In this document: positions 11,595-20,510 of the stretch, piece after piece | Numbering within the stretch: position 1 is the first letter of the stretch | How the letters are laid out: every line of letters begins with the position of its first letter | Source: Cristatella mucedo | Taxonomy: Eukaryota > Bryozoa > Phylactolaemata > Cristatellidae | Length of the DNA stretch: 64,000 nt | Direction of reading: 5' to 3' | Assembly: GCA_009760855.2 (NCBI GenBank) | Contig: WPIO01000018.1 | Span: forward strand, 745,001 to 809,000 | Notes under the pieces: generated by a model | What the model saw: only the letters and a program-made list of their open reading frames with translations | Database searches by the model: none | What the model was told of the DNA's origin: nothing | Program-made: the position numbers and the translations under genes

Positions 11595-11938
11595 CCTCTG
11601 CACATGTTAAATCTACTATGCCTCCCGTGACGGAATAATGCTACACACACAGTGGTGTCGTTCATCGTATGCAGAACTCTTTCGATGCTCCAACGGCCCT
11701 CGACAGTCTGGCCGCTTTTTACTAATCCATGTAAGTGCCACCCGTCATGTTTTTGCTTGCTTAGTCCAATAATTTGTGCAGAAACTTTTTGCTGTCATCA
11801 CGTTTTCACTGTCATCAGCAAATTGAACTTGGAACTACACCGATGCCGACCGATTATTGTACCTGAGTCATCTATGCAGCAGTGTCCAGTTGCAGCAGGT
11901 ACTTTATGCAGAATGGTTGCCGGGATGTTTCTATTCCC
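11595..11938. other. No recognisable gene
   Basis: Short spacer between the hAT terminus and the SINE. Only short open frames without motifs. Confidence 0.4.
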
Positions 11939-12113
11939 TGATCGTCACTGGTTTAGCCCAGTGGCTAAGGTCCTCGACTCGATCAAGGTCTAGGTTGATA
12001 TACTTGATGCCCAAGGTAGTTGTTTCGAGCCCCTTGACATATATGAAGTGCCTTAACAGAGATATAATTCTCTTAGGGCACTATATAAATAGATTATACA
12101 TATATATATATTT

Positions 12114-12156
<43 letters not shown>

Positions 12157-12162
12157 ATCATC
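11939..12162 (+). mobile_element. tRNA-derived SINE with (TA)n tail and 8-bp TSD
   Basis: The element runs from about 11947 (ACTGGTTTAGCCCAGTGG, the tRNA-like head with A box) through a B-box-like tgtttcgagcccc, then the LINE-like tail (gaagtgcc ... gggcactatataaat), and ends in a long (TA)n at 12125-12153. Flanks tgatcgtc (11939-11946) and tgatcatc (12155-12162) match at 7 of 8 positions and read as the target-site duplication. The (TA)n probably grew from the ATATAAATGA-type tail. Confidence 0.8.
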
Positions 12163-12294
12163 ATGAAGCAAACTGGTGCTGATGCTGCTCCTGATGCTCG
12201 TGTGTGTGCATTACGCCAGAATCCGAGCAATGTGTGCATGCAGCTTGTTGACAATCAATTGCTCGTTAAGTCATAGAATAATGATTGTGATATA

Positions 12295-12560
12295 CGTAAA
12301 ATATTTCTACAGCGCCACGAGAGAGCTAACTTTCTGGGTACTTGACATATGCTGGAAAGGAAGCATGGTAATTGATTAGTAAGTTGACATGCACAGTTTC
12401 AGCATACGAAAGCATAAACAGGGCACTTCATAGATCCAGACAAAATGCTTTAATTATCAGGTAGGTTTTTAGCTTCTCTTTAAATATAGACAAGTCAGAG
12501 AATGTTGCGATATCAAGCGATAGTGAGTTCCAGGCTTCGGAGTACGAATTATTAATACTA
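12295..12560 (-). mobile_element. Old LINE 3' end
   Basis: Diverged minus-strand match to the family: degraded stem-loop tail (agcgcc...gggtact), the GCTGGAAAGGAAGC equivalent of the UTR, the repeated agcata-type UTR units, then the region encoding the ORF2 C-terminus (LEV...-like, 'tgagttccaggcttcggag'). Heavily mutated, so among the older insertions. Confidence 0.65.
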
Positions 12561-12884
12561 AGGAGCCGTCATATGGCAGTATCACTTACTCCCTATCGCT
12601 GCGTGACCTCAGAGTTGGTATAATCAAACGAAACCCCCTAATGCTAATTTGCAGGGTTTTGCTATATTGTAAACAGCACCGCTGTTCCGACCGATTATTA
12701 TTCTAGGGTTTTTCATTCCACTTTATATCCGGTGAGGGATGAGGCTTACCTTGACTTTGACATTTCATGCTATGGTCTACTGGTGCACGCGGCAACCGTC
12801 GTAGGCGAGTGTGGGGAGGGTAGCGACAGTACTGCTACAACTACTAAGAATAAGACAGTTCTATTGTGCCAATTTAGAACTACA

Positions 12885-13290
12885 TATCTTGCAAAGCAGT
12901 TTTACGTACTACAAAGGAAGCACGTACATTGGCAAGGGATGACTTGTGCAGTAAAAGCATGCATGAACATACAAGGACAGTTCTAAGAGACGGAGAAACG
13001 ATGCTTTGAGAATGAGTTTAGCTTCTTTTCAAGCGTCGCCAAGTCTCAGGATTTCACCGCGTCAGTAGGGAGTTAGTTCCACGCTTTGGATGCATTCAAA
13101 CTGAATGTTTGGTCTCCAAAGTATTTAAGCTTGTTCAGAGGCACAGCTAAACGACTATTTGAGTCAGAAGAGCAGGTGGTACGTATAAAGTCTGAGTAGA
13201 AAGTACTTCGGCTAGGTAGGCTGAAGCAAGAGAATGAAAGGTGCTAAAAGTGACTACTTGTATACGCCACAGTCTTATCTTGATATTTGC
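12885..13290 (-). mobile_element. Old LINE 3' UTR and ORF2 C-terminal fragment
   Basis: A second, separate decayed minus-strand copy: UTR remnants at about 12900-12990, then the equivalents of KAWNSL ('agttagttccacgctttgga'), the GDRAF..YAPK region, and the 'ggtggtacg ... gagaatgaa' block seen in every longer copy. Ends near 13290. No tail remains that I can see. Confidence 0.6.
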
Positions 13291-13534
13291 ACACTGTAAG
13301 TGTTACTTTTGTGTACTTTTAATGAGCTGCCGGGTGCTGGCAGCCACATGTTGCTTTACACGTAGCTAGGAATGAGTCACATAAACCCTAGAATCTCATC
13401 CCTGCTGTCCCTATTTTAGAACGTCTTTCGCGATATAGAGGTTCATTCTACCCTATCGGCTAATGGTCGGCTGTCATATGTCCACATATTAATGCACACA
13501 CGCAAAAGCTCGCGAGTGTGCATGCTCGTGCACG

Positions 13535-13590
13535 CACACACACTCACACACACACACAGGTACACACATACAAACACACATTCATTCGCA
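13535..13590. repeat. (CA)n microsatellite, interrupted
   Basis: About 55 bp of CA-rich dinucleotide repeat, with interruptions, inside otherwise unassigned sequence. Short His/Thr-rich frames over it are repeat artefacts. Confidence 0.85.
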
Positions 13591-15585
13591 TGCACAAACG
13601 GTGGGCAGGCACTCAAACCCCAGCTTACTCACTCCGTTACACACCATTCAGATTATCTTTTCTTCTCTGGATTAAAAGACATTCCTTTGGAGACCCCCAC
13701 CGCGCCGCTTGCTGACTGGGTTGTCGATACGCCTACGATATACCCGGGGAATGACATCGATGGATTGATCTACTGATGTTCCAGGACGCTGATGCTGCAG
13801 ACATGCACAGTGCTATCTATCGGAGATAGCTCGTCAAAGAGCCCAGAGCTTCTCTCTTTTACTCACAGCCACAGCACACTCGCTAATGAACATTACGCGG
13901 TGCTGGAAGGCAAGTTGATGCTGTAACGTCGTGAACCGATCACGATATGCACGAGAGCCAAAAACGAATCTCCGTGGTCTTCGAAGCAGCTGCATTTGAC
14001 CGCTTTGCTGAAGCAACATGAGAAGAGAGCTCACACGGTAAGATGCATTGCCCTGGTTCTGACAATAATCTATACAAGTAGCCATTGACAGATACTGGCA
14101 GTCCTTGAAACGCACGGCGTGCAAATAGCTACTCGGGCCACTTTCCCGCGGGGGGGGGAGACGGAGGCTAGCAGTGGGCCCCAGCTGGGAATCAAACCAG
14201 CTGAATCTGGCTTAAGCAGGAGCCTGGCAACCACAGCTTGCTACAAAGTTACAGCAGTCATCAACGATGGCTCATCCTCTGTCGAAACCCTTCAAGATAG
14301 GTGCCCACTGCTGGACAGCTTTCTACAAGGCGACCTTGTCGATCGGTATCAATCAGATCGATCCGTATGTCACTCTCGATCCGGATATATTCCTATCGAT
14401 CAGTATATCTCTAGCGATCAGTCGGAGGTGGGAGCGCCCCCGAATCTAGTGCACATCCCAGTGCGCTCTCCCAATGTCGATCCTAATTTCACAGTAAAGG
14501 TTTTCAATCAATCAATCGACATCGCACCGTTTAATAATACAACGATGCCCGTTAAGTAGCTGGCGCTGGAGCCGTCAACTCCCTGGAGACGATGGCTCCC
14601 TGGGAGCCGCTGGCCCATTGGGCTAAAATAAGAAAAATTGTAAATAAACTACCGCCGAGCAAGCAATATTAGCTAGGTAATATCTAAAACTGAATCTACA
14701 GTTTAGCTAAGTGGAGTGCATGGTTCAAGCGACGCTCCACAGTGCTGAATCTGAATGCCGGCCTTTCGGTGGCCGCGAGGGGGGATCCTGCAGCGCTTGG
14801 AGGAAGCAGCCGAGCAAGTGAGGACTAATGGCGGCCTGCACTGCGCTTCGGCGGCAGCTTGACCCCCAAGCAAACGCCGTAAATGAGGTGCACGGTAATT
14901 ATTAGCAATGGCACTAAACGCTAACCGGCCAAGCAAGCTTTGCTGATTTGCTGAGGGATTTAATGATGTTAAAGGCAAACTGTTTAGCTCGAAGAGCTAA
15001 ACAATCCAGCTAATAGCTACTCTCGAAGCTCACCAGCTACCGATGCTCATCAGAAGCCATCACTTGTTTGCTTAGCCAGCAGCAGGCCGAAACTCTTACG
15101 GGCGAAAGGGGGCCCCTGCAGGTCAGGCTCTAATGACATAATTCGCCGAGCCAATTATTTGGCTATCAGTCAATAACGGCTCAGCGTCGTTGCCGGCTTT
15201 GCCACACAATAGCAGTTTTTGAAATATCATCACGCGCACGCAGTCTAACCGATCGCCCAGTGAGAACGGCTGGGGGCTTCTTACTCCATAAGTGGGGATG
15301 AATATGTGAAGCTCGGCTGCCTAATGCACTATTGCAACCGTTCAAGCCCCATTTCGCCAAAAACTACCCCGCACCAGGAGGTCCCGTACTCTTAACCCGT
15401 TTCAGGCGGCTGCCGGGTTTCAAACCAAGAGCTAACAGGCTAAACAAAGCAGCCTTTTCCTGGAGGCTCGTCGTCGGGCGACGCCCATTCGGCTGCTCGA
15501 TTTCGTGGTGCTGAGAATGATTCAGAGAATCTTCAATTCAAACTCAGCCTTTGCTATAAAGGAAGCTAGCACAAGGTGCCATAGG
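13591..15585. other. Mostly unassigned sequence
   Basis: About 2 kb between the (CA)n tract and the next LINE. Apart from the weak frame at 13834-14124 I see no family. A 146-codon plus frame at 14119-14559 has no motif. Around 14340-14420 there is a run of related 'gatcggtatc/gatcagtatatc' words that looks like a short degenerate tandem. Sequence is AT/GC balanced. Confidence 0.4.
13834..14124 (-). pseudogene. Unassigned 96-codon frame, weakly transposase-like
   Basis: Minus-strand open frame with an Arg-rich run (LLRRPRRFVFGSRAYRDRF) followed by a hydrophobic/Phe stretch. The pattern loosely recalls the N-terminus of PIF/Harbinger-type nucleases, where an Arg-rich FRPR.YRDR-like motif precedes a helix. 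No DDE core follows, and the neighbours give no support. It may well be chance. I do not assign a function. Confidence 0.15.
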
Positions 15586-15592
15586 AATGCTA

Positions 15593-16116
15593 AAATTCGG
15601 GCTTGTTTAGATAAGGATACCACGTCCAAGTTGGCCCGTGCATTCGTGACATCTCGTCTCGACTTCTGCAACTCACTGCTCACTGGCCTAACAGCATGTG
15701 CGATCAGGCGATTGCAGCTGGTGCAAAACTCTGCAGCTAGGCTTGTCTGTCGTGAGCGTCGCAGTTGCCACATTACTCCACTTCTCGCCGACCTGCACTG
15801 GCTACCAGTCAAGCAACGGATTGACTTCAAGGTTTTGTCGCTCACTTTTAGGTCCCTTCATTCTATGGCTCCAGCCTATCTCTCCGACATACTCCCCCAT
15901 CAGGCCAAGCATCGTACCACCCGCTTTTCGGAATCCAACAGTCTAGAAATACCTCGTACAAACCTCAAATCCTTTGGAGACCGTGCATTTTGTTCGTATG
16001 CTCCCAAAGCTTGGAACTCCCTTCCGACCTGCGTCAAAACATCCCCTGACCTGACCACATTTAAAAGGAACTTAAAAACACACCTATTTAGGACAGCATT
16101 TAGTGGGTCCCTGTGA
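15593..16116 (+). pseudogene. LINE ORF2 C-terminal region, 5'-truncated
   Basis: The open frame extends from 15505, but codons before 15593 are flanking DNA. The LINE part reads KIRACLDKDTTSKLARAF, TSRLDFCNSLLTGLTA, LQLVQNSAARLVCRERRS, LHWLPVKQRIDFKVLSLTF, a GDRAFCSYAPKAWNSLPT segment, and ends FRTAFSGSL before the stop at 16114-16116. This is the post-RT (thumb/C-terminal) part of ORF2, without the catalytic box, so it cannot be active. No zinc knuckle is visible at the C-terminus. Confidence 0.85.
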
Positions 16117-16281
16117 TTCGTCCTTGATGTGCTTATGCGTGCTGACACTGTGCATGCTGCCACTAACCACATTTGCATGCTGACCCTGTGCATGTCACCC
16201 CTAACCATGTTATTCATTTTGTTTGTTTTTCAAGCATGATTTTACTTACCATTTAATTGCATTTCCCTTTGCAGCAAATGT

Positions 16282-16322
16282 AAAGCGCCTAGAAAGAGAT
16301 TAAGTTCTCTGAGGGCGCTTTA
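16282..16322 (+). other. LINE 3'-tail stem-loop (reference copy)
   Basis: The arm aaagcgcc at the left pairs with ggcgcttt at the right, with inner pairing of AGAGA-type with TCTCT around a small AT-rich loop. The same structure, in either orientation, ends almost every LINE fragment in the window and, in modified form, the SINEs. It probably is the RNA feature the RT binds, followed by the (AUU)n at which synthesis starts. The structure is inferred from complementarity only. Confidence 0.75.
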
Positions 16323-16355
16323 TCAAGTACATTATTATTATTATTATTAATGCTA

Positions 16356-17095
16356 GGGCAGCATTCGGCGTGCACGATCAGCGCGCCTGCTGCTCCTCTT
16401 CGAGCGATGGGCTAATGCGCTGCGAAGCAGAACAAATAGGTCCCGCTGACTAGGTTTCGAAAAAATCAGCCCCCACCACGCAGGTCCCGAAATAACTAGG
16501 TCACTGGACAACGGCGTGCTAGACGCTTAAGTGCCGCACCTGTTATGTAAAGCCTATGATAGTTAACTCAAAGAGCTTAACGAGTGACGGACAAGAGACC
16601 CCATTTCTAAGGATATTATATTCCTCCGTCTGATCACTGCCCAGTAAGATTCGAGGATAGTGCCAAGTATCTCCTCTCTAAAATAAAAATGTATCTCAGC
16701 AACTGTTTAGGGCATTTTCTTCTCAGTTAGTAAGGGTTTGCCATCTTCGAGCGATATTATCTCATAGCATTGTCTGAAGAACTGCTTGTTGTGGCGAAAA
16801 GAGGCTGGTATTGAATTCATAATGCTAACACTCAGCAGTGACCATAATAATGAAAGAGATTAAGAACTGCTTTATCTTTAACCGAAAAATAGGCGTATAG
16901 ATAGAAACTCAATTAATTATGTTGAATATAAGACGGCTATTTCATGAAGAAGTTGCGGTAGAATGATATTGTCGAATGTTAGTACATTATGGCAGTGTTA
17001 TTTTGTATAATCTCACGTTATAACAGAACAAAATACGTGATAGGTATGGAGAAAATTAATTAAATTAATTAATGGAATTAAATACAGACGCAAAA
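16356..17095. other. Unassigned, AT-rich toward the right
   Basis: No gene motif. At 16430-16500 are loose repeats of an 'aggtcccg' word, resembling those at 19455-19540. From 16850 the sequence becomes AT-rich and probably is the 5' flank of the MULE relic. Confidence 0.4.
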
Positions 17096-17099
17096 AAGT

Positions 17100-18300
17100 A
17101 AAAAACATTGCACGATAAAGGTTTTATGTTTACATTCCACAGGTTTATTGTAGATGATAATGTTAAGCTCTGGAGATGCCGTAATCAAAACAATGAATGC
17201 AAATACAAAATTCTTACGGATCTTAACGACGTCGTAATTGTACGTAGTGGCGTTCGTCGCACTCAAGCGCTGCTGCGGAAATGGATGTGATGAGACTGAC
17301 GACTTCGATAAAGAGACGAGCTCAAGAGACAATGGAATAGTCTTCTCAGATCGTTAAAGATCTCGTTCAGAATACCGATCAAGCGACACTGGGGTGGTTG
17401 CCAAACGGAGGTGCTACACTTGCACCGAGATAGAAATCGAAATGCGATGGCTCCACGAAACGATTTGGCGGAGCCTGTCTCCCCGGAATGATAGAAATTC
17501 TACCAAACTACGGAGAGCCAGAATGAGCTGCTTCCGCTTGGAGATACCGGCCTGGCCTAAACAATTGTAATAGGATTCTTCCTTTTGGTAGCAGCTCTGC
17601 AGAGCACTGAGACATCGATGGCAGAATTGCTCGCGGATGGAACATTTAGTCAATGGCTACCTCTTTTCGAGCAAGTTTGCTAGTTGTCTAAGCGTGAGAG
17701 TTATGTTTTTCCTGTTCTTTATGCATCGTGCTTCAAACAAGCAGCAACTCACACATCACCTACTGTTTACCCTCGTACAGACATAGAGGCTTCTTTTCCA
17801 TCGATTTTGAAAAAACAGTCATTAATGCTACCAACGAAGCGTTTCCGAGGCTATCTATTTAAGCCAATGGTAAACTTTAGACGGCACTGTGGATTCAGAC
17901 TCGTTTAAGCGGTATAACATTGAATCGGCCTTTTCGTCTCGTTTCAGGCTAGGATGCTTGTGTCTCAGAGTTGTTCCCACTTGGCGGCTTGGATGATGCT
18001 TTCTAGTCTCTGTATGAAGCTTCACTTCCAGATGAATTGCAACCGATGGCTCGAAGACAGTTATATTTGAAGACTTTTTGGAAGATATCGAAGTCGTGAC
18101 TGGCAGTATTTCCACCACAACTCTGTTCTCGGCGACCAAGATCGGACAAATAACCATGCAGAAGCTGTGCATTGACATATTCAATCGGAATTCGATGAGA
18201 AACACATTTGGCGTTTTATGGATGGGTAGAGAGAACTTTACTGTATGAAAAGTACGTGGCACGTACACTGGCATCAGAGAATCCAAGGAATTACCAACAC
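17100..18300 (+). pseudogene. FLYWCH zinc-finger / MULE transposase relic
   Basis: MULE (Mutator-like) transposases move DNA elements; many animal versions start with a FLYWCH zinc finger. Here 17110-17240 reads FMFTFHRFIVDDN, LWRCRNQNNECKYKI, a FLYWCH-type F..H...WRC....C pattern. After stops come IPNELLPL (about 17510), LLADGTFSQWLPLFEQ (17625 on, holding the first catalytic D of the MULE core), SYVFPVLYA, then IDFEKTVINATNEAFP (17797 on, second catalytic D) in a shifted frame. Further on is a weaker SLYEA/DAF region and a LWMGRENF stretch. Multiple stops and frameshifts make it dead. Terminal inverted repeats were not found by eye. The motif order makes the family call fairly safe. Confidence 0.72.
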
Positions 18301-18479
18301 AAAAGCAGATGATCGTATTCTAAAATTTTTAAAGCGTATTTAGATCGAGAAATCATTGACTATCTTCGAGTTATACCTCACAACTTCCTGATGGAATAAG
18401 ATTTATGAATAAGGAATGGGATTAATGTATGGTAAATGTATCTTGTAATAAATGTTAATGATTAAGAAATCATTATTGT
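18301..18479. other. AT-rich spacer after MULE relic
   Basis: Possibly the 3' non-coding part of the MULE element; no terminal repeat recognised. Confidence 0.35.
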
Positions 18480-19323
18480 CCAAAGCGACCTCTCGTTAGA
18501 CGACCACATCAGCTCCACAGTCAAATCAGCCTATTTTCAGCTTCATAACATTGCTAAAATTAGGGCTTGTTTAGATAAGGATACCACGTCCAAGTTGGTC
18601 CATGCATTCGTGACATCTCGTCTCGACTTCTGCAACTCACTGCTCACTGGCCTACCAGCATGTGCGATCAGGCGATTGCAGCTGGTGCAAAACTCTGCAG
18701 CTAGGCTTGTCTGTCGTGAGCGTCGCAGTTGCCACATTACTCCACTTCTCGCCGACCTGCACTGGTTACCAGTCAAGCAACGTATTGACTTCAAGGTTTT
18801 GTCGCTCACTTTTAGGTCTCTTCATTCTATGGCTCCAGCATATCTTTCAGAGATACTACCCCATCAGGCAAAGCATCGTACCACTCGCTTTTCGGAATCC
18901 AACAGTCTAGAAATACCTCGTACAAACCTTAAATCCTTTGGAGACCGTGCATTTAGCTCGTATGCTCCCACAGCCTGGAACTCCCTCCCGACCTGCATCA
19001 GAACATCCCCTGACCTGACCACATTTAAAAGAAACTTAAAAACATACCTATTTAGGACAGCATTTAGTGGGTCCTTGTGATTCGTCCTCGATGTGCTTAT
19101 GCGTGCTGACACTGTTCATGCTGCCACTAACCACATTTGCATGCTGGCCCAGTGCATGTAACCCCTAACCATGTTATTCATTTTGTTTGTCTTTCAAGCA
19201 TGATTTTACTTACTATTCTGTTGCGTATCACTTTGCAGCAAATGTAAAGCGCCTAGAAAGAGATTAAGTTCTCTGAGGGCGCTTTATCAAGTGCAATATT
19301 ATTATTATTATTATTATTATTAT
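18480..19323 (+). mobile_element. Young LINE copy, near-identical to the 22.6-kb copy
   Basis: 5'-truncated within the SDLSLDD codons. The frame is open from there through HNIAKIRACL to the natural FRTAFSGSL stop at 19077-19079. Then follow the 3' UTR, stem-loop tail (about 19246-19286) and (ATT)n. By eye it differs from the copy at 22.7-23.5 kb at only about six bases in 830. It directly follows the MULE relic. Confidence 0.92.
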
Positions 19324-19454
19324 GTAATAATTAATATAATTATTAAAGTAATATTTATGTTATACTACAACTACGATATGGTTTGATTTCAATATATTGC
19401 CAAGTTGTTAGATCTAAGAAGTCTAAAATTCTATCTTTTTTAGGCGCCTAAATG

Positions 19455-19545
19455 TTAAGTACCCATTCGTTCCGGGACCTAATTGTCTTGGGACCTATTT
19501 GTCCGGGACTTAATGGGTGGGACCTACTTATCGCGTACTGAATGT
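19455..19545. repeat. Degenerate tandem of ~16-bp 'gggaccta' units
   Basis: Four to five imperfect units built on gggacct(a)att/ta-gtc, next to each other. I see no element ends. A related word pattern occurs at 16430-16500. Confidence 0.5.
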
Positions 19546-19600
19546 GCTCGCCTCTGATGACCGGAGTCAAAGGCTCGAGCCCTGCCAGTGGACTCGCTTA
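19546..19600 (+). mobile_element. Possible tRNA-like SINE head fragment
   Basis: 'tgtgctcgcctctgatgaccggagtcaaaggctcgagccc' resembles the middle of the SINE head, with the B box as ggctcgagccc. No tail follows before the next LINE piece. Fragmentary. Confidence 0.35.
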
Positions 19601-19663
19601 GCTCAGTCATAGTAGTTCCTTCGAGGAAGACAACGCTGCCCCATCTTGCCCCTTGACGCAAGT

Positions 19664-20040
19664 GATCCTTTGGAGACCGTGCATTTAGGTCGTATGCTGG
19701 CAAAGCCTGGAACTCACTCCCGACTTGCATCAGAACATCCCCTGACTTGACCACATTTAAAGAGAACTTAACAACACACCTATTTAGGACAGCATTTAGT
19801 GGGTCCCTGTGATTCGTCCTTGATGTGCTCATGTGCTTACACTGTGTATGCTGCCACTAACCACACTTGCATGCTGACCCTGTGCATGTCACCCCTAACC
19901 ATGTTATTCGTGTTGTTTATCAAGCATGATATTACTCACCATTCAATCGCGCTTCCCTTTACAGCAAATATAAAGCACCCAGAAAGAGATTGAGTTCTCT
20001 GAAGGCGCTTTATGAAGTGAATTGTCATTATTATTATTAT
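19664..20040 (+). mobile_element. Short LINE 3' end
   Basis: Starts at the SFGDRAF codons, continues through the ORF2 C-terminus (FRTAFSGSL, stop about 19809) and the 3' UTR to a slightly mutated stem-loop tail (about 19972-20015) and (ATT)n ending near 20040. A more diverged copy than those at 18.5 and 22.6 kb. Confidence 0.85.
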
Positions 20041-20094
20041 GGCCCACTTAGACAAGCGTACGACAGCTAAACTAGTTCACGTTGTGCCATCGTG

Positions 20095-20510
20095 CCAAGA
20101 TTAATGTCAGTTCCTTTACTCCGGAACTCTTGCTAATTCTCTTAACCGGCTGCAACTGGTTAACAACTCAGCGATTCGTCTAATCTGTCATCAATGGCAT
20201 AGCTGCCACATCGCACTGCTTTCGTCTGAGTTTTACTGTCTTCCTATCAAGCATAAAATCTACGACAGGATCTTCTACATGGCTTACAGGTCGTTTCGCT
20301 CGCTTGCGCCGGTGTATATGTCCTTGACCTTCACGCTCCCCTCGCAGCTTTCGCAACATTCCTCCCTCGCAACATTCCAATCTGCTGTCCGTTCCTCGCA
20401 CTTGATTGAAATCTTTTGGCGATCGAGACTCAGATCGCATTCACTGAAAGTCTGGAATCCATTCCTTCCTGCTTCTATCACCATCTGCATCCACTTTGCA
20501 TCGTAAAAGT
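20095..20510 (+). mobile_element. Divergent L2-like LINE fragment (second subfamily)
   Basis: Plus frame resembling the same post-RT region but clearly divergent: LNRLQLVNNSAIRLIC, a SCHIALLSSEFYCLPIKHKI equivalent, AYRSFRSLAPVYM, then a changed C-terminus. The fragment at 26776-27000 shares the LNRLQL.. and AYR features. I infer a distinct, older subfamily. No tail seen. Confidence 0.65.

Larger units (their letters stand above)
15586..16355 (+). mobile_element. Young 5'-truncated L2-like LINE with perfect 7-bp TSD
   Basis: Insertion at about 15593-16348, flanked by AATGCTA at 15586-15592 and at 16349-16355. Contains the ORF2 C-terminal region, the whole 3' UTR (from 16117), stem-loop tail 16282-16322 and (ATT)n. 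The 5' truncation lies at the KIRACLDKD codons. The frame is fully open to the natural stop, so this is one of the youngest copies. It is a good reference for the 3' half of the family. Confidence 0.92.
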
